DNA from: Phytoseiulus persimilis | Lineage: Eukaryota > Arthropoda > Arachnida > Mesostigmata > Phytoseiidae | NCBI GenBank assembly: GCA_037576195.1 | Contig: CM075103.1 | Span: 23,250,001-23,314,000 of the forward strand | Length of the DNA: 64,000 nt | Direction: 5' to 3' | Notes under the pieces: model-generated | The model's database searches: none | What the model was told of the DNA's origin: nothing | Seen by the model: the letters and a program-made list of their open reading frames with translations, nothing else | Position numbers and translations under genes: made by a program | In this document: positions 1 through 12,600 of the stretch, piece by piece | Position numbering within the stretch: position 1 is the first letter of the stretch | Layout of the letters: each line of letters begins with the position of its first letter

Positions 1-86
1 GACCACACCACAGTGATGTCGCGAAGCCGACGTGCAACGTTGGCTCGTTCATTTCGGGTGGACAAAGATGCTCTCTCGGCTCTCCA

Positions 87-214
87 TCCTCTGGCCGGAA
101 TATTACTCTAGTGGAGTTTCTGGAACGCTACGAACTCTGAGCTCCAGAGTGGCGCACTTGAGCTTGCCGAAACTCCGCGGTCACCGGAGAGACCTTCGAA
201 GATCCCGCAACACT
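87..214. repeat. Dispersed direct repeat, copy 1 of 2
   Basis: This 128-bp stretch recurs in the same orientation at 2525-2652 with about 85-90% identity by eye. Both copies begin TCCTCTGGCCGGAATATTAC and end near CCGCAACACT. An AATAAA lies downstream at about 344. The pair could be parts of two LTRs of an old retroelement, but no TG..CA boundary or target duplication could be fixed, so only the repeat itself is certain. Confidence 0.7.
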
Positions 215-2524
215 CCCGGCAACCGCCGCAGTGGTTCTGTCCCTGTTAACATTCGGGAACGTTTTGTCGTGTATACATCAGACGTATTTCTTCGGATCCA
301 TACAAAACTTGGATTACTCTTAAACATTCCTTGCACAGTCATTCAATAAATCGATTGCCCATAATTCACATTGGTTGGCACATTTTCCTCTTGCTTCGGC
401 GTGGATGATTCCCTAAACCGCAGTACAATTTCTTGAGATCGACTACAGAGAAAGCCTGAGAGCAACGCGAGCCCGTTTCGGAAACACGAGAACCAATTGT
501 GCAAGTCCGGCGAGTTGGGCGCGCGTTTTTTCGGTGACAAATCAGAACCACCCATAGTTACTTGAGGTCCCCCCTGCTAAAGTATGAAACCCAAGGTCCG
601 CAGACCTCTTAGTAAGACCCGCTTTCCCCGACTCCTCGAAACGACCGCTCCCGGAACCATTGCCCACGCGCTCTACAGCTATAATGGCCGAATCGCTACC
701 CCAATGCGCCTCCTCGGCCACTCCACCCCAACGACTCAGTGCGGCGAGTTCGTCATCACCGAAGACGACCTTGAATTCACCCCCGCCGACCCCACCGACG
801 GTGTGTCGTGAGCGGCCCACATCCACCAGGAGATCCCGCGTAACCGCCAGCAGCAATACCGAACCTCATCCTGCGGGCTGTTGGCCGCTCTGTGGTTCGC
901 CACATCGGAGGAGTTCCGTGTTCCAAACGCCCGCCCCTTTCCTGTTCGTGCCCAGCTGTCGTTGTTGAAAAAAAAGAGTGAGTGTGTGTGTCATGTTCAG
1001 AAAAAAATGGGCCGCAATTTACGGAGTCTGAGAGACAAGATGAAGACGACAAGGCTTGATGATGGCAAGCCGTTAAATGGTAAAGGTCGATTCAACGACA
1101 AGGCGATACGCTTATCGACGCCTCAGGTGGACTCTCGGTCTCTCTTGGCCGCGAGAGAACTTGTTTCCATTGAACGGAATGAGTGATGCAAGTAGTTTCT
1201 AGACGTTCATTGTTGCTAAACTTTCGATCCGATATTACAGCACATCCCTTCTTCGACCTTCTTGAATAAATCCAGGAAACATATGGCGCTCGTTGCTTGG
1301 TGTTGGTGATATTGGCTCATTTCCCGTTGGCGGTCTGTTTGCAGTCCATAATGTGTCTCCACGACGTCGAGATAATGAGTGATTCTCATATCATACGCCG
1401 CTTCTCGTCGGTTATCTTCAGTGAATTTGACTGCTTCTCAACGGCGCCCGTCGCTTTCCTCCCGAACGCCAATGATCCCGTCTGGCGTCTTCCCCCCGCC
1501 GACCGGTCCAAACTGGTGGCGTTTCAACTTCAACGAGGCGATCACCCCGGCGCAACAAGGGATTCTGCGCGACACCACTCGTGCCCTGCGGGGTACCGGC
1601 TGCCCAGACGCCGCTGTTGCAGCCATCGACGCGTGGGCACTGTGTGGACGGCATCCGCCCGCCGCTCAAGCCGCAGCAGCAGTCCGTCCGCGGACCACTA
1701 TCGCTGCACCAGCCGCATGGCTGCCTGCCGACGGACCCTACAACAAAGTCCGACTCCCAGATGGAACCGCCCAACTGATGCGCCCGGCTTAGCATTCAAG
1801 TACTGGTTCGAGCCCGGCCTTGCCCCCTATCTAACCGTTAATAAAACATAGTATTTATACAATTTCACTCGCTCTGCCTAATTCCTAACCGCTAGAGAAT
1901 CCTAGTATTGATTCAGTTCGAGTTCATACAGGAGTTGAATGGGTCTTTCAAAGTTCTCCCATTGGGCAGTCTGACGATGCAAGTCCGCATCTTCCCGTCT
2001 CCTCCACTACCCGCGCGAAGAGCCTGTAATTGCCACTAATATAATATAATAATAAGCCGCTAATTGATCTGAAGCCATGCTTCCAGCTTCCACCACGGCT
2101 CTGGTCGCCAAAGTGAACTGCCGTCGACGCAATACGACCCTCGTATCTTCGTGCGTCACCTCCGCTCTAGCCTCTTGTTTGCTGGCCATGTCGAAAGGGA
2201 AAACACCGCAGTGTCGGTTCCGAATCGCTCGACTTCGGATGATGACTCAGCACCACGTGTCGTGTGCCGGGGTGCGTGGGTTCTTCTTTAACAATTCTGA
2301 CACCACTGTTGCCAAACCCGCTCGGGATCCTTAAGGAAAGACACAGGTTGTTGGTCTACTGACCGTAGCCGCCTGTCAGGTCTCCGCGAAGCGAACTTGG
2401 TTAGGGATTTGCAAGCGTTTCGCTTACCGTCTCCGCTTGCAAGCCTCCATATTGATGGGTAGGGCTTCCAGCCATCGGTGTCGCAACCTCGGCTGCGTAC
2501 TGTCGATTCGATGGAACCACCGGG
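215..2524. other. Degraded sequence with no recognised gene
   Basis: Only short proline- and alanine-rich open frames occur here. The longest, 1379-1792 on the plus strand, gives 137 residues with a local GPNWWRFNFNE segment but no motif I recognise. It could be a worn gag-like piece between the two direct repeats, or non-coding. Nothing supports a functional gene. Confidence 0.4.
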
Positions 2525-2652
2525 TCCTCTGGCCGGAATATTACTCTAGTAGCGTTTCTGGAACGCTGGGAACTCTTAGCTCCAGAGCGGCGCACTAGGG
2601 CTTGCCGAAACTCCACGGTCTCCGGAGAGACCTTGGAAGATTCCGCAACACT
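2525..2652. repeat. Dispersed direct repeat, copy 2 of 2
   Basis: This is the second copy of the 128-bp repeat seen at 87-214, about 2.4 kb downstream in the same orientation. The spacing would suit the ends of a shortened retroelement, but the sequence between them has no recognisable gag or pol motif. Confidence 0.7.
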
Positions 2653-3156
2653 GGCCACCAGCCAACTCCGACGATGACGAGTCTCTTGGTTGATGCTCCT
2701 GGCGACACGAGACGGAGAAGTTTCTCGCATTGTTAGCGGCTCACACGTCATCCGGCGTTCTCTCATGGATCACGGCCTCTTATCGAACCTTCGGGATTTG
2801 TCGCAACCGATCCATCGCTTCTAGGGAGCCTAAATTAAGCCTGTTTCCGCAGCTCGGGATCAACAACTTCCCGGGTGGTGTCCTGTTCACGACCGGTGGA
2901 AACGAATCTAGTCCGACTCACTGTTCGCAACCTCGGCCGGGTTCTCTGAATACTCGGACTGTGGAGAGAAGTGCACTCTCACTGAACAGGGCTGCACGAT
3001 AGACGAAATTTCCGCCACATACTTCGAAACAACATGCTACAATTCAGGAGCCGTATGCATGTCTGAAGCCTACTCAAGAACAGTTTGTGAACCACCTCAT
3101 GGCCGTCCACATGGGGGTGAAAAGATTACGAAGCGTGGAAACACACCACGACTACA

Positions 3157-3402
3157 ATGGCACCTACCTCCAGGCCTTCGACCACATCTGGCACAACTTA
3201 TCGACCCACAAGGGCTCCTCCAGAGCCGCCATCTAATGTGGGAATAATCGGTCTGTATACCGCATGCGCATCGTGTGCGCTCATGATCATAATACTGACC
3301 GGGATTGTAGCCTATCTATGCCGGTCGATCAGCGCCAGAGGACACGAGGCGATCCGAATGCAGGAGTTGCCGGAACTCGGATCTGGAGGCCATGAGGTAT
3401 GA
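3157..3402 (+). pseudogene. Fossil reading frame with a C-terminal membrane segment
   Basis: An 81-residue frame ends with a strongly hydrophobic stretch of about 24 residues (around residues 28-52, rich in I, L, A and C), followed by a basic residue pair and a short charged tail. The DNA just upstream is rich in cysteine codons. A cysteine-rich ectodomain, one membrane span and a short tail would fit an envelope-like glycoprotein of an old retroelement, but a worn host membrane protein is equally possible. It is broken, and no family can be assigned. Confidence 0.3.
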
Positions 3403-3678
3403 CCAGGGAAGATGACCCATTCCCTACCGTGCAACGCTGTGTCAGTTCCCCCTATGGTGATTCTTTCCGGTTGCGAAGAATCGAAGATGGAACGATATTT
3501 GATGTCAGGAATTCGATGTTTCTGAGCCATCGACACATCAGGGAATCACCCCTTCTTGTACACGATTCGCTCCCTTCCTCGCTGTAGAAGTTCACGTTTC
3601 CAGTCATTGGTCCCGATGATGTTTCCTTTGGCCGGTGGGAGACTCAGGTTTCACTTCTCCAAAAAGCGTCTGGCCGGT

Positions 3679-3729
3679 AAGGTGCCCCACCTCGACGGAT
3701 TCTCCGAAAAACAACAGGATGGTGTTCCC
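3679..3729. repeat. 51-bp direct repeat, copy 1
   Basis: This stretch begins AAGGTGCCCCACCTCGACGG and is repeated at 4070-4119 with about two mismatches. The two copies bracket about 340 bp with no recognisable gene, which may mark a small duplication or an insertion. Confidence 0.8.
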
Positions 3730-4069
3730 TAATTCACGGATATATTGGGAACGTTCTCGCGGAGCCTCGAAGGTCTCCCGACTTGAATCGGAAACACGGC
3801 TTGGAGACTTTACAGTGGAGATGAATCGTATTCTGCAGATTCATGCGCGATCCGTGAACGCAATCTGGGGATTTGCTGCTCAATTCGGGAGAGTATCCCA
3901 CAAGAGGCTGCAAGAACCGACGGGGGAGCTTCGGAGGGTTCCCGACCGAAAATGAGAACATCAACGACTCCTTGAAACGGACCCATAGCCGAAGTTGATG
4001 GGTGTTCGGACGTCATCGCGTGCGGGGTGATGACGCTCCCTCCTCTACGACGCGGGCAAATTCATGACC

Positions 4070-4119
4070 AAGGTGCCCCACCTCGACGGATTCTCCTAAA
4101 AACAACAGGATCGTGTTCC
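4070..4119. repeat. 51-bp direct repeat, copy 2
   Basis: Near-identical to 3679-3729. It overlaps the 3' end of the PIF/Harbinger-like fragment on the minus strand, so the transposase fragment stops inside a duplicated segment. Confidence 0.8.
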
Positions 4120-4588
4120 ATATGTGAAAGAACGTATTCCTGATGTGTTTAGCTTTTTCCGTAACCTACATCCGAATCTATCAACATCAATTTGAAATAG
4201 TTTATTTAGATCCGCATGGTCAAGAGCAAACTTGTAATCGTTATATCTCGAGAACCGGTACGGTACAACGGTGTTTTCTAGATACACGACGATTCGGCAG
4301 ATGGTTTGGACTTTTGGGAGCATCTTGTTGTCGACAGCGTTGTGTAGAAGTTTGTACCCTTGATAGATTCGGCCGTGTACTTCTTCAACAATCCAACGGA
4401 TCATCGTCACCAAACGGGAAGCGTAGGCTCCGTTGTGCGGCAACTGCTTCCTTTCATCTTCCATGGTTGGCATGAAAACTTGGAACCCGAGACTTCGCAT
4501 GAAGTCCACGGAGCCTCTGAATCCACTTGCTGTTTTGAGGAAGATCCGTCGAGGTTGAGCACCGAACCCTACCTTATCCGGCTTGACC
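4096..4588 (-). pseudogene. PIF/Harbinger or ISL2EU-type (DDE_Tnp_4) transposase fragment
   Basis: The minus-strand frame contains SRLVTMIRWIVEEVHGRIYQ followed by an LHNAV..N..LPKVQTICRIVVYLEN segment. This is the C-terminal signature of DDE_Tnp_4 transposases: R-x-VT-x-x-RW-x-VE, then the helix carrying the last acidic residue. The catalytic N-terminal half is absent. Upstream codons stay open to the hAT target duplication at 4589, and the same frame can be followed past the hAT at 7902-8063, so the hAT probably landed in this older fragment. No terminal repeats were seen. The family is likely; the exact superfamily branch is not decided. Confidence 0.6.
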
Positions 4589-4596
4589 CTTAGGAC

Positions 4597-7500
4597 TAGG
4601 CCTTCCAGCGGTTTTTACCCGCGGTGAACCGCATGATGCTTGCGGTTTTTAACCGCGGTTAACCGCATGATGCTTGCGGTCATTCTCCGCCGAAAACCGC
4701 AAAAATCCTGCGGTTTTCGGCGAAGAGAAACCGCAGCCGTGACCGTAAAATTCGTCGCTAGAAATGGAACACACCAGGAAGAAAAACTTCCGAGTCTTTA
4801 TGTTCAAGGCCTTAGCCTACTCTCGCGCTGAACTGATAGATTATATTATCAGCCATTTTCGGGCATCACCCAACGATCTCATATTGAATCTGTTGTATTT
4901 GTGTGTGTATTCGTAGGATAGCCCGCTTGAGGCAACTCAGGGATCACGTCGATCCTTCAGTTAGCACACAAAACAACGGATTCTCGAGGATCTCTTCTCA
5001 ACACGTTTATTCTCGATCCACTACTTTTGCTGTCCGTTCCTCTCTGTTTCTGATTTCCGGCGGCTCCACCCTCTCTCTCCGCGCCAGGAGCCGCTGCGCT
5101 TTTCGAGCTATCACGAACACACAGAGCTCACATTACACTTCCTTGAAAGTCCCAATGTCTAGAATCAAGACGTGCAATTCTTCGAATGTTCCGACCGGCG
5201 TGGTTGGTCAGCTGCGTTTGTTTCGAATGAATCGGGTTTCGAATCTCACGAGAGAGATCGATCGTAAGGTTTTCGCAAACCGTCTAGTTCTGGTTTGTTT
5301 GTACGATTTCACCTCGCATCCCTCGTTGCATTTTCGCTTTGAATCACAAGTTGCAACACCATGCAACACCAGCAGGCCGTCGAAGATACAAGTGATTTAA
5401 TTCCCTCGTCACTCGTTCCCTCGATGAGAGGCTTCCAAAATGTGAAGAGTCAATCAGCGAGGAGCTGGGTTTGGCGTTATTTCCAAAGGAACAAAGAGGA
5501 GAAAGCGGTTCGGTGTACAATATGTGCAAATGTGAGTATTTCGGCGTCACGCTCTTTCATCATATGTTCTCCTGACAGCCTCTCTCTGAGGCTTCGAAAT
5601 CGTCTCCCGCTCAAAGAGGAGGGTGAATCCCGGTGTCCGTTTATCAATCAATTTCCCCGCCCGGTTCCCAGGTGCTCAAGAATGACAGGTCAACGAGTTC
5701 TATGATCGCTCATCTTCGGAAAAAACATCATATCGAAAAAGACACGCAACCCGCCAATTGCGAGTCGGTAGGCGAGGGGAGCCGAGCAAGTCGACCAACG
5801 GCTGAAAACGGGGTTCGCTTCGACGTGGAGGAAGAGGAGTCTCAACCTTTCTGGAGTTCTGAGGAAATAGCACCAAAGAGAAAGACGAAACAACTCCGTT
5901 TGAATCAGTTCCTCGCCGCAAAGACCACGCAGAGAAAAGATATGTTGAGCCTGATCTGCGAGTCAAATATGTCGAGAAATCAAGTCGTTGCGTCGGAAAC
6001 AATAAGAAGACTGCTGAGTCGTGCATACCCGGGCGAAGGACCACCTCCCAGATCGGGGACAACCGTCTCAAAATATCTGCATGAGGATTCCGAAATGATA
6101 GGACACCACATCCGACAGAAGCTCTCAGTAGCCCGCGCGGAAGGTTTGGATTATTCGAGTTCTGAAACCTTGTATACTTATGTCGTCATGCACCCGACTA
6201 CTTTGGCTGATGCGAAGCTTGGTTCTCAGGGCACAAATTCGTTCTGTCCTTCGACGAAGCGACTCTTGTGGGAACAGATCGATACTTGACGGTGAACGTC
6301 CATCACAACGCGCCGATCCTGGGTCCGTCGAGGGTTGCCCCGCTTGGACACATCAGAGTGGGAAGCCGAGCAACGGCAGAGTATTTGAAAACTGCTATCA
6401 CCCACCGGCTGGCTCTGTCTAATCTTTCGACAAAGGATTTTGTGGCCGCAGCCACTGACGGGGCTGCCAACGTACTCAAAGCAGTTGAAGAAATGAGTCT
6501 TCATAAGCAGAAATGTTTGGCCCATGGAATCAACCTGGTTGTGAAGAAAGTCATTTACGGGAACGAATCTTTGGCGTATAATGTTGTGCTGCTTGTTGCT
6601 CAGTGTGAAGCAAGTGCAGAGAGAACCGCGGAGGACACAGAAGAAGAAGGGGAACCCGCGTCTGATGAGAACCCGGAGACCTTTGAAGTTGTGCTTGGAG
6701 ACGCTGTGGCTCGTCTCCGGAAGGTTTATCGAACGTTCAAGAAAACGCCTGTTATGATGGACGAGATCAGGATCACGACTTCGTAGCAGGAATTTAACGG
6801 ACGCGAATTTCGCCCGATTCTCGACATTCGGACCCGATGGTACAGTACTTTCAACATGATAAAGAGAAGCTTGGAAATCCGACCAGCACTCAACTTCGTC
6901 CTGTCGCGGCATGACAGTACACTCGTGAGTGGAAGCGACGCAGCTGCTCTCCAAGATATTGCTTCGCTCCTGGGTCCTTTCAAGCAGGCGATTCTCGCCC
7001 TCTGCAGGAAGGACTCCAATCTGTTGCTCGCAGACAACGTTCTCACCCTACTGTTCAACAGTCTCGGACAAGTAGAGTCGACGCTGGCTTCGGAGCTCCA
7101 TGAAAATTTGAAAGTCGAGGTTCTGAAGCGACGAACCATTTTGTCAACGATTCTCCAGATTTTTGTTCATCGAAACTACGATTACTCACTGGAAAGTAGA
7201 ATAGGCCAGAAGAGGCCGTCCACGAAAGAAATCCTTGACATTCTGACGGAAATTCTCGAAGAAGAGGATTCCTATGCATCTCAGAGCAGCGATGAAGAAC
7301 CCCCACCGGTGAGCTCTCCTTGGCGCTGGCGACTTTCTAGTGCGCGAATATGAAGTCTTGAGGACACATTCCGTATCCTTGCTTCTTTTCTCAGGTGCCG
7401 CTCACGTGGGACTCGATCCTCACCATTCCGACAACTCCAGAAGTGTATAAGGGGAAGAGCAAGTGCTCTACGAAAGAAAACCTAAGAAAGGAGTATGCGC

Positions 7501-7893
7501 TTCACAAAAACGGCGGAGGGCAAGGTCGCCTTCTAAGTCTGAGCAGAGAGATCCTATTGAGCATTCCTCCAACCTCGGTGCGCCCGGAACAAGATTTCAG
7601 TGTTGTAAAGCTGTTGCTTGGGGAACATCGAGCTAGTTTGAATCGGTCGACACTCGACGCGATTTTCGTTCTGAGGAAAGCGTTTCAAAATGAAGTAATA
7701 TAGATAAATGACACCACTCTCCCACGATGAACGATCGCTACCGTGTTTTGGCTCGAAAAACTGTTTTGACTGGCTGTTTTGAAGTAGTTCAGAACATGCG
7801 GTTACCTGCGGTTAGAAACCGCGGTTTTGCCTCCGCGGTTATCCGCTAACCGCAAACCGCGGTTTCTGAGAATGCGGTTATTTGGAAGCCCTA
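4597..7893 (+). mobile_element. hAT DNA transposon with BED-finger transposase
   Basis: The element starts TAGGCCTTCCA and ends, reverse-complemented, TAGGGCTTCCA. It is flanked by perfect 8-bp duplications CTTAGGAC at 4589-4596 and 7894-7901. Both subterminal regions (4605-4735 and 7798-7880) are packed with AACCGC/GCGGTT copies in both orientations, typical transposase-binding repeats of hATs. At 3.3 kb it has the length of an autonomous hAT, but its transposase is interrupted. The exact duplication suggests a fairly recent insertion. Confidence 0.93.
5361..7703 (+). pseudogene. hAT transposase with BED zinc finger (broken)
   Basis: Exon 1 (about 5361-5531) carries the first half of a BED finger (SWVWRYF, then C-x2-C) and ends at a GTGAGT donor. 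Exon 2 starts at 5672 with STSSMIAHLRKKH, the histidine half. The first catalytic Asp is in FDEAT near 6250 and the second in TDGAANVL near 6450, followed by CLAHGINLVVKK. The RW motif lies near 6836. After an intron at 7309-7394 the C-terminal dimerisation region appears as IPPTSVRPEQDFSVVKLLL. Two lesions are visible: a frame change between about 6170 and 6230, and an in-frame TAG at 6784-6786. It would cut and paste its own element; this copy is probably dead. Confidence 0.88.
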
Positions 7894-7901
7894 CTTAGGA
7901 C

Positions 7902-8587
7902 ACATCCGCCGTCAACGGATTCTCTAGGCATACAGGCGAGCATTGTGATCAATCTCTCGCAGCCATACTCTCTCAAATCTACGAGCTCTGGAATATCCAT
8001 CGTCATACTCTTGGTTTGACTGCAGGCAGACGTCGCTATGATCACAGCTACACGCGGAAACATAGAAATACAGTCGCTATTAGCTCTCCGACATTAACCA
8101 TGGATCGGCGACTGATTGACTCATAGCGATTTTGAATTCGTTGGATCCGGTCATGGTCAACGCTCCTAGAATTCTCTATATCAAGAGATTGCACACACTG
8201 ATCACGACCAAGGGCGCAACGGTCTGTTTCTCGTAGGAGATCGAATCTCGCGACCGGCACACGTGCGGAACCCTAACGACGTCGCATTGCTTGCCGTTCA
8301 CGACATCGTCCGTCTCGGCCCAGTCCGCCCCTTGACTCAACGAGGTCACACTCGTGATGGTCTCTCTCGGATTCGACAAGGATGGAGCTATCGGCTCCTG
8401 TGAATGCTCCATCAATCCTTCAGGCCTCAAGGTCCGCTACGGGCCAAGAGAATCCATAGGGGGGTACTTGGGACGAGCCGGCACTATGAGTTCTTCGAAA
8501 GGCGGTGACATTCTCTGTGAAACAGTGACGGGGTCAATACCCTGTGTCGTTTCACAATCAGGGAGAATGTTGGGCAAAAAACGTCTG
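7902..8587. other. Unassigned sequence right of the hAT
   Basis: No recognised domain. A minus-strand frame at 7878-8063 continues into the PIF/Harbinger-like fragment if the hAT and one target duplication are removed, so the left part is probably the same older transposase remnant. The remainder (8064-8587) has only short frames with no motif. Confidence 0.35.
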
Positions 8588-9066
8588 ATCAATCACTAAC
8601 CATTGTTGTTCCGAAAACAGATCACCGTCGTCTGCTACGAGTGAGACAACACGTGGCAGCTTGTGAGAGCGCTTCTTTTTGCAAAAAACGGTGCTTTGAG
8701 TGAGGTGTGGTGGAAGAAAACCGCGCGGAGGAAACGGGGTGAGACATAGGTACTAAAAAGACCCGTAAAAAAACTCGGGAGATACAAAAAAAATGGCACA
8801 GGTGAAGGCCTGTGCGAAATGCATAGGGATGATGCGGGCTTTGGAGTCTGATCCAAAGATCCACTGCATCCCATGCGCGCTTACGACAAACTGTAAGCGA
8901 TGAGGCAGCTGTGGAAGCGTTGTAAAAGACCTCAACGCCCAAAAGCAAGCCAACGAGGAGCTCTCAGCAGAATTGCGAGCAGCAAAAGACAAGATCATTG
9001 CCATGCAAGATCAACTAATCGAGCTGAATAGCTCGCTTAATGAAACAAACAAAAAATACAGAGAAA
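8588..9066 (+). mobile_element. LINE-like 5' fragment (zinc motif plus coiled coil), copy A
   Basis: Near 8790 a short frame reads MAQVKACAKCIGMM and continues with paired cysteines (C-x2-C ... C-x2-C-x5-C), then stops. A second stretch follows (8930-9060) whose translation is a heptad-like coiled coil rich in A, E, L, Q and N. A cysteine motif followed by a coiled coil is the usual N-terminal layout of several animal LINE ORF1 proteins, but no reverse transcriptase is nearby, so the assignment is tentative. The same segment recurs at 12951-13427. Confidence 0.45.
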
Positions 9067-9628
9067 GTGGCGTAGCGAACCTTCATGATGCCCGGGGCGG
9101 ATTTGATGCCCCCCTCTCTTTTTGGGGTATTTTTGTGTGTCCTCAAACACAAAATATGATCGTCTGAGATGGAGATCTTCAGGGAAATGGAGACAATTTG
9201 CGCGAGCTGACCCGAATGTGAGCAATTAGAATATTACATGAGCAACAGGCTCACCTATTCTTGAAGGGTTATTTGCTTCGCCCCTGGAACTGCGAATCTT
9301 TTATTGACTCCTCGAAGTCAAACTCATCCGTGATGGACATCTCGATAGATAGGACAGCGAGGTTTGTCAACTTCGTTTGCTCGATCTCTGGTCCGAGGCA
9401 GAAAAAAAAAGAACTCAACGTTGCCTCTCGATCAGGAAGGAGGACGAAAATTATATTGTGGTTCGTCAATAGGGTGAAAAATCAGATGCATCGATCGGAC
9501 TTCGCCCCCACTATGAGGATACCGGGAAAATATCTACGTGGAAGAGCTTAGAAAATCGAATGTGATAGGCATGGAGAGGCATCCTGATGCCCCCAGCGAC
9601 CTGTTGCCCGGGGCGGACCGCCCCGGAA
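9067..9628 (-). mobile_element. Truncated hAT of the ZMYM/TTF-finger type
   Basis: The left end AGTGGCGTAGCGAACC resembles the CAGTGGCGTAGC-type termini of a large hAT group. On the minus strand (9469-9269) the frame contains LTNLAVLSIEM...DFEESIKD, the C-terminal signature of hAT transposases related to ZMYM1-like proteins. The rest of the transposase is absent. GGGGCGG/CCCCGCC repeats occur near both ends, but a clean right terminus is missing. It replaces the corresponding part of copy A of the tandem duplication and is absent from copy B. Confidence 0.6.
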
Positions 9629-9632
9629 TCAG

Positions 9633-12600
9633 GTTCTTGACGAAGTGTTCATGACGTACGGGAAGCCCGAGAAAATCGTGTCCGACAGAGGGACTGCGTA
9701 CACTTCGAAGAAAATGGAGGAATTCTTGCTGAAAGAAGGCGTTGGACACATTCTAATTTCATGCCAGAAACCATCATCGAACGGCCAAGTCGAAAGAATC
9801 AATCAGGAGGTGGCCAGATTGTTGAGATCACTATGCGTAACGGCGGATCACCGGGATTGGGCAAAGTTCTTACCGATGGCACAGATGTTCTTGAACAGGG
9901 TGGTATCGAGAAGTTCGGGGAGATCACCATTCGAGGTCTTGCATGGGTACCTACCGAGAATCAATGATCACGCGCAGTTGATAGAGGGCGAACAAGATAG
10001 GGTATGGGTACCGGCGGAAGAAGTGCAGGCAGAAGTTCGGGAACAACTGATGCGAAGCCAGGATAAATACGCCTACTATTGCGATGGGAAAAGGAGGCCA
10101 CATTACATCAGATATTCGAAAGGCGATATAGTAGCAGTTAGACGCTTGCCAATCCACACGGGTCAACCGACGAAGTTGCAACCAAAGTTTCGAGATCCAA
10201 TGGTCATTTCTGAAGTATTGCTGAAAGATACCTATCGGCTGGTCCAATTGGGTCGAAGGAATTACACTCGTACTGCTCACTGTTCACAACTGAAATGGTA
10301 CCGACTAAACGATAAGAACGAGGAGGAAATAGAAGCCTACGACGGAACAGACCACGACGAAGGGGAGCTAGAGGAAGCAGGAATCGGAGCCGTGGAGAGA
10401 CCAGAAGAAGTCATCGAATCCACAAGAATCAAGGAGCCGGCGGAGATCGAGCAGTCGGAAGAAGAGAGGGCAGGAACAGCGGAGAAACCGATCGAGATAG
10501 AAACATCGGAATCATCAGAGGAAGTGCAGATCAATGTAGACCCAAGAATAGTGGGAAATCAGCCACAACAGAGGACTCGTAGGGATTTGAACACGGCACG
10601 ATTAGAACCGGCAGGTAGGGCTAAAGCAGAAATAATAGATAGAAGAGCACAACCAGGTAGACAGTCGAAATTCGCGGGAAGATACTCGAAGTAGAAAGTT
10701 GAGGACAACTTTAGGTTGCGTGGTTCGAGACGGCTATGGAAGAGGAGAGGGTTGCTAAGAATCAACAGAGCAAGTGCACGTATAAAGTGTAGCGAATTGA
10801 ACTAGGTAGAGGGAAACAAAAAAGTGAAAGAGAGGGGAAAGCATCGAGAGCGAACGCGCACCGGAATCGGGTCTTTTCTGTCGAACCTTCGAGGACAACA
10901 GACACCATGAACACCAGCAACGAGGAAGCAACCGAGGCCATGGGACCGCCGGTGGTGTTCTACAAGGAGGGCCAGGGGCCAAAGGACGAGAAGCCCAGAC
11001 GCAGGGCAGTTGACCTGGACGGAGAACGAGGGCTTGCGTTCGAGGTGAACGTAACCAAGACGGTTGCGCCGGAGCAACTGGTGAAACCACGAAGGACCTG
11101 CACCCGATGTGGTGACGATCGCCACGTGGAGGTCGCGCCGTATTGCAAGGCCCGATTGGTGACCTGCAACCTGTGTAAATGTCTGCCATGGGTGCAAGGG
11201 CATCGGACACATGGCCCGAGACTGCAAAGAGGTGATGTACGAAGAGGCAGCCGACCGAGGCTATATCGCAAAGAGGGCTGGAGAGGAGGTGGCGAGGTAC
11301 GTCCGGAGTTCGGGCTTCGATCCGGTGGAGTACCAGCTTGAACTAACTCGAAGGCAACTCGAACGGACGGGTTTGAAAGTAACCGGAGGCTACGAAAGAA
11401 CACGACGGAAGGAGGGCCAGCCGGTAGTTCCGAAAACGACCACCCCTGCGACGGCAGCCACACGAAACGAAGCAGTCTGACCGCGGCGCTCCGAACCGGC
11501 AGATTACCGCGCAGTGCCACCCACCCCCATCGTACTCTATTCGTTACGCCCCACCTTCCCCTTACGCGGACATGTAACATATGCATCAATATTTCCAATG
11601 AGGGCCAGTTGTAGGAACAACTGTAAGATTTTCAATGAGGGCTAGTTGTAAGAACAACTGTGAGATTTGTGAGGAGGGCTAGATGGTTAATTAATTTACT
11701 AAGTTTCGAAAGGCCGCTGAAAGAATCAGCATTACGCTGTAAGGAGGGCTAGCGGAACTAAAAAGAGAGATGCTAGAAGTCTCACGACGAAGGTGTGCTC
11801 ATTTAGGTATGTGCTCGTTTAGCCAGATCGGATATCAGGGCGGAGTGTGCCGAATAGAAGTGCTGGCCAGGAGACCAGTATGGTAGCGGTGCTCGAGTGT
11901 CGCATTCTAAAAGAAGCGTCTTGAGGGACGACTCAGCGGCGACGAGTTGTACTGGAGAGGGAAGTCAGTAGAGAGAAAGAGGAGAATCCCGCGAGAATAT
12001 GAGAGACGAATGAATAGAGTGCGAATGAGTGTGTGAATTAAGATACTACGAAGAGAGCAACGAGGTGACGGAGTAAACCCGTAGTAACCAGTATCCACAC
12101 TGAGTCCCGGCGTATTCACTCCGTGAGCAGTAGAGTCTCACATCAGTATTCTTATTGTTCTGATTTCTTGAATTCTTGGCGCCTTTTGTTCTCGAAGAAC
12201 GTGTCATATCTCACTTTCACGTAATCATGAATGGGCATATATCGTGCAATTGAGCAACCATTTGTTAGTCTGTGTTGAACCCTTGAATGCGTCGGTTGTG
12301 TTCTCCGAAATGGATCGTGAAGCGGGTCAATCTTCCCGACAGGGAAGTCATGCTACCCAAAGTTCAAAGGCACACCTTCAGAAGATCCAGCGGCATGGCT
12401 CCGCGCCTTTGAACGGGCGGCGGAGTACAACCAGGACTCGGCGGCAAGGAAGCTCGCAAGAGTCCCATTCTCCCTCCACGGTCGGGCTCTGGACTGGTTT
12501 GACCGGAGAGAACCGTACGACGACACGTGGCAACGGTTTAGGGAGGAGTTCGAAGAGAGATTCATTGATCGAGCAGCCAAACGCCACGAGGCAACTAGGA

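Noticed and set aside
8622-9004. Minus-strand frames, also seen at 12653-13366
   Set aside because: They oppose the LINE-like segment and gag; no motif, and conservation is explained by the tandem duplication.
10755-11598. Minus-strand frames of 141-212 residues opposite the zinc-knuckle ORF
   Set aside because: They are shadows of a GC-rich coding stretch and recur in copy B only because the DNA is duplicated.
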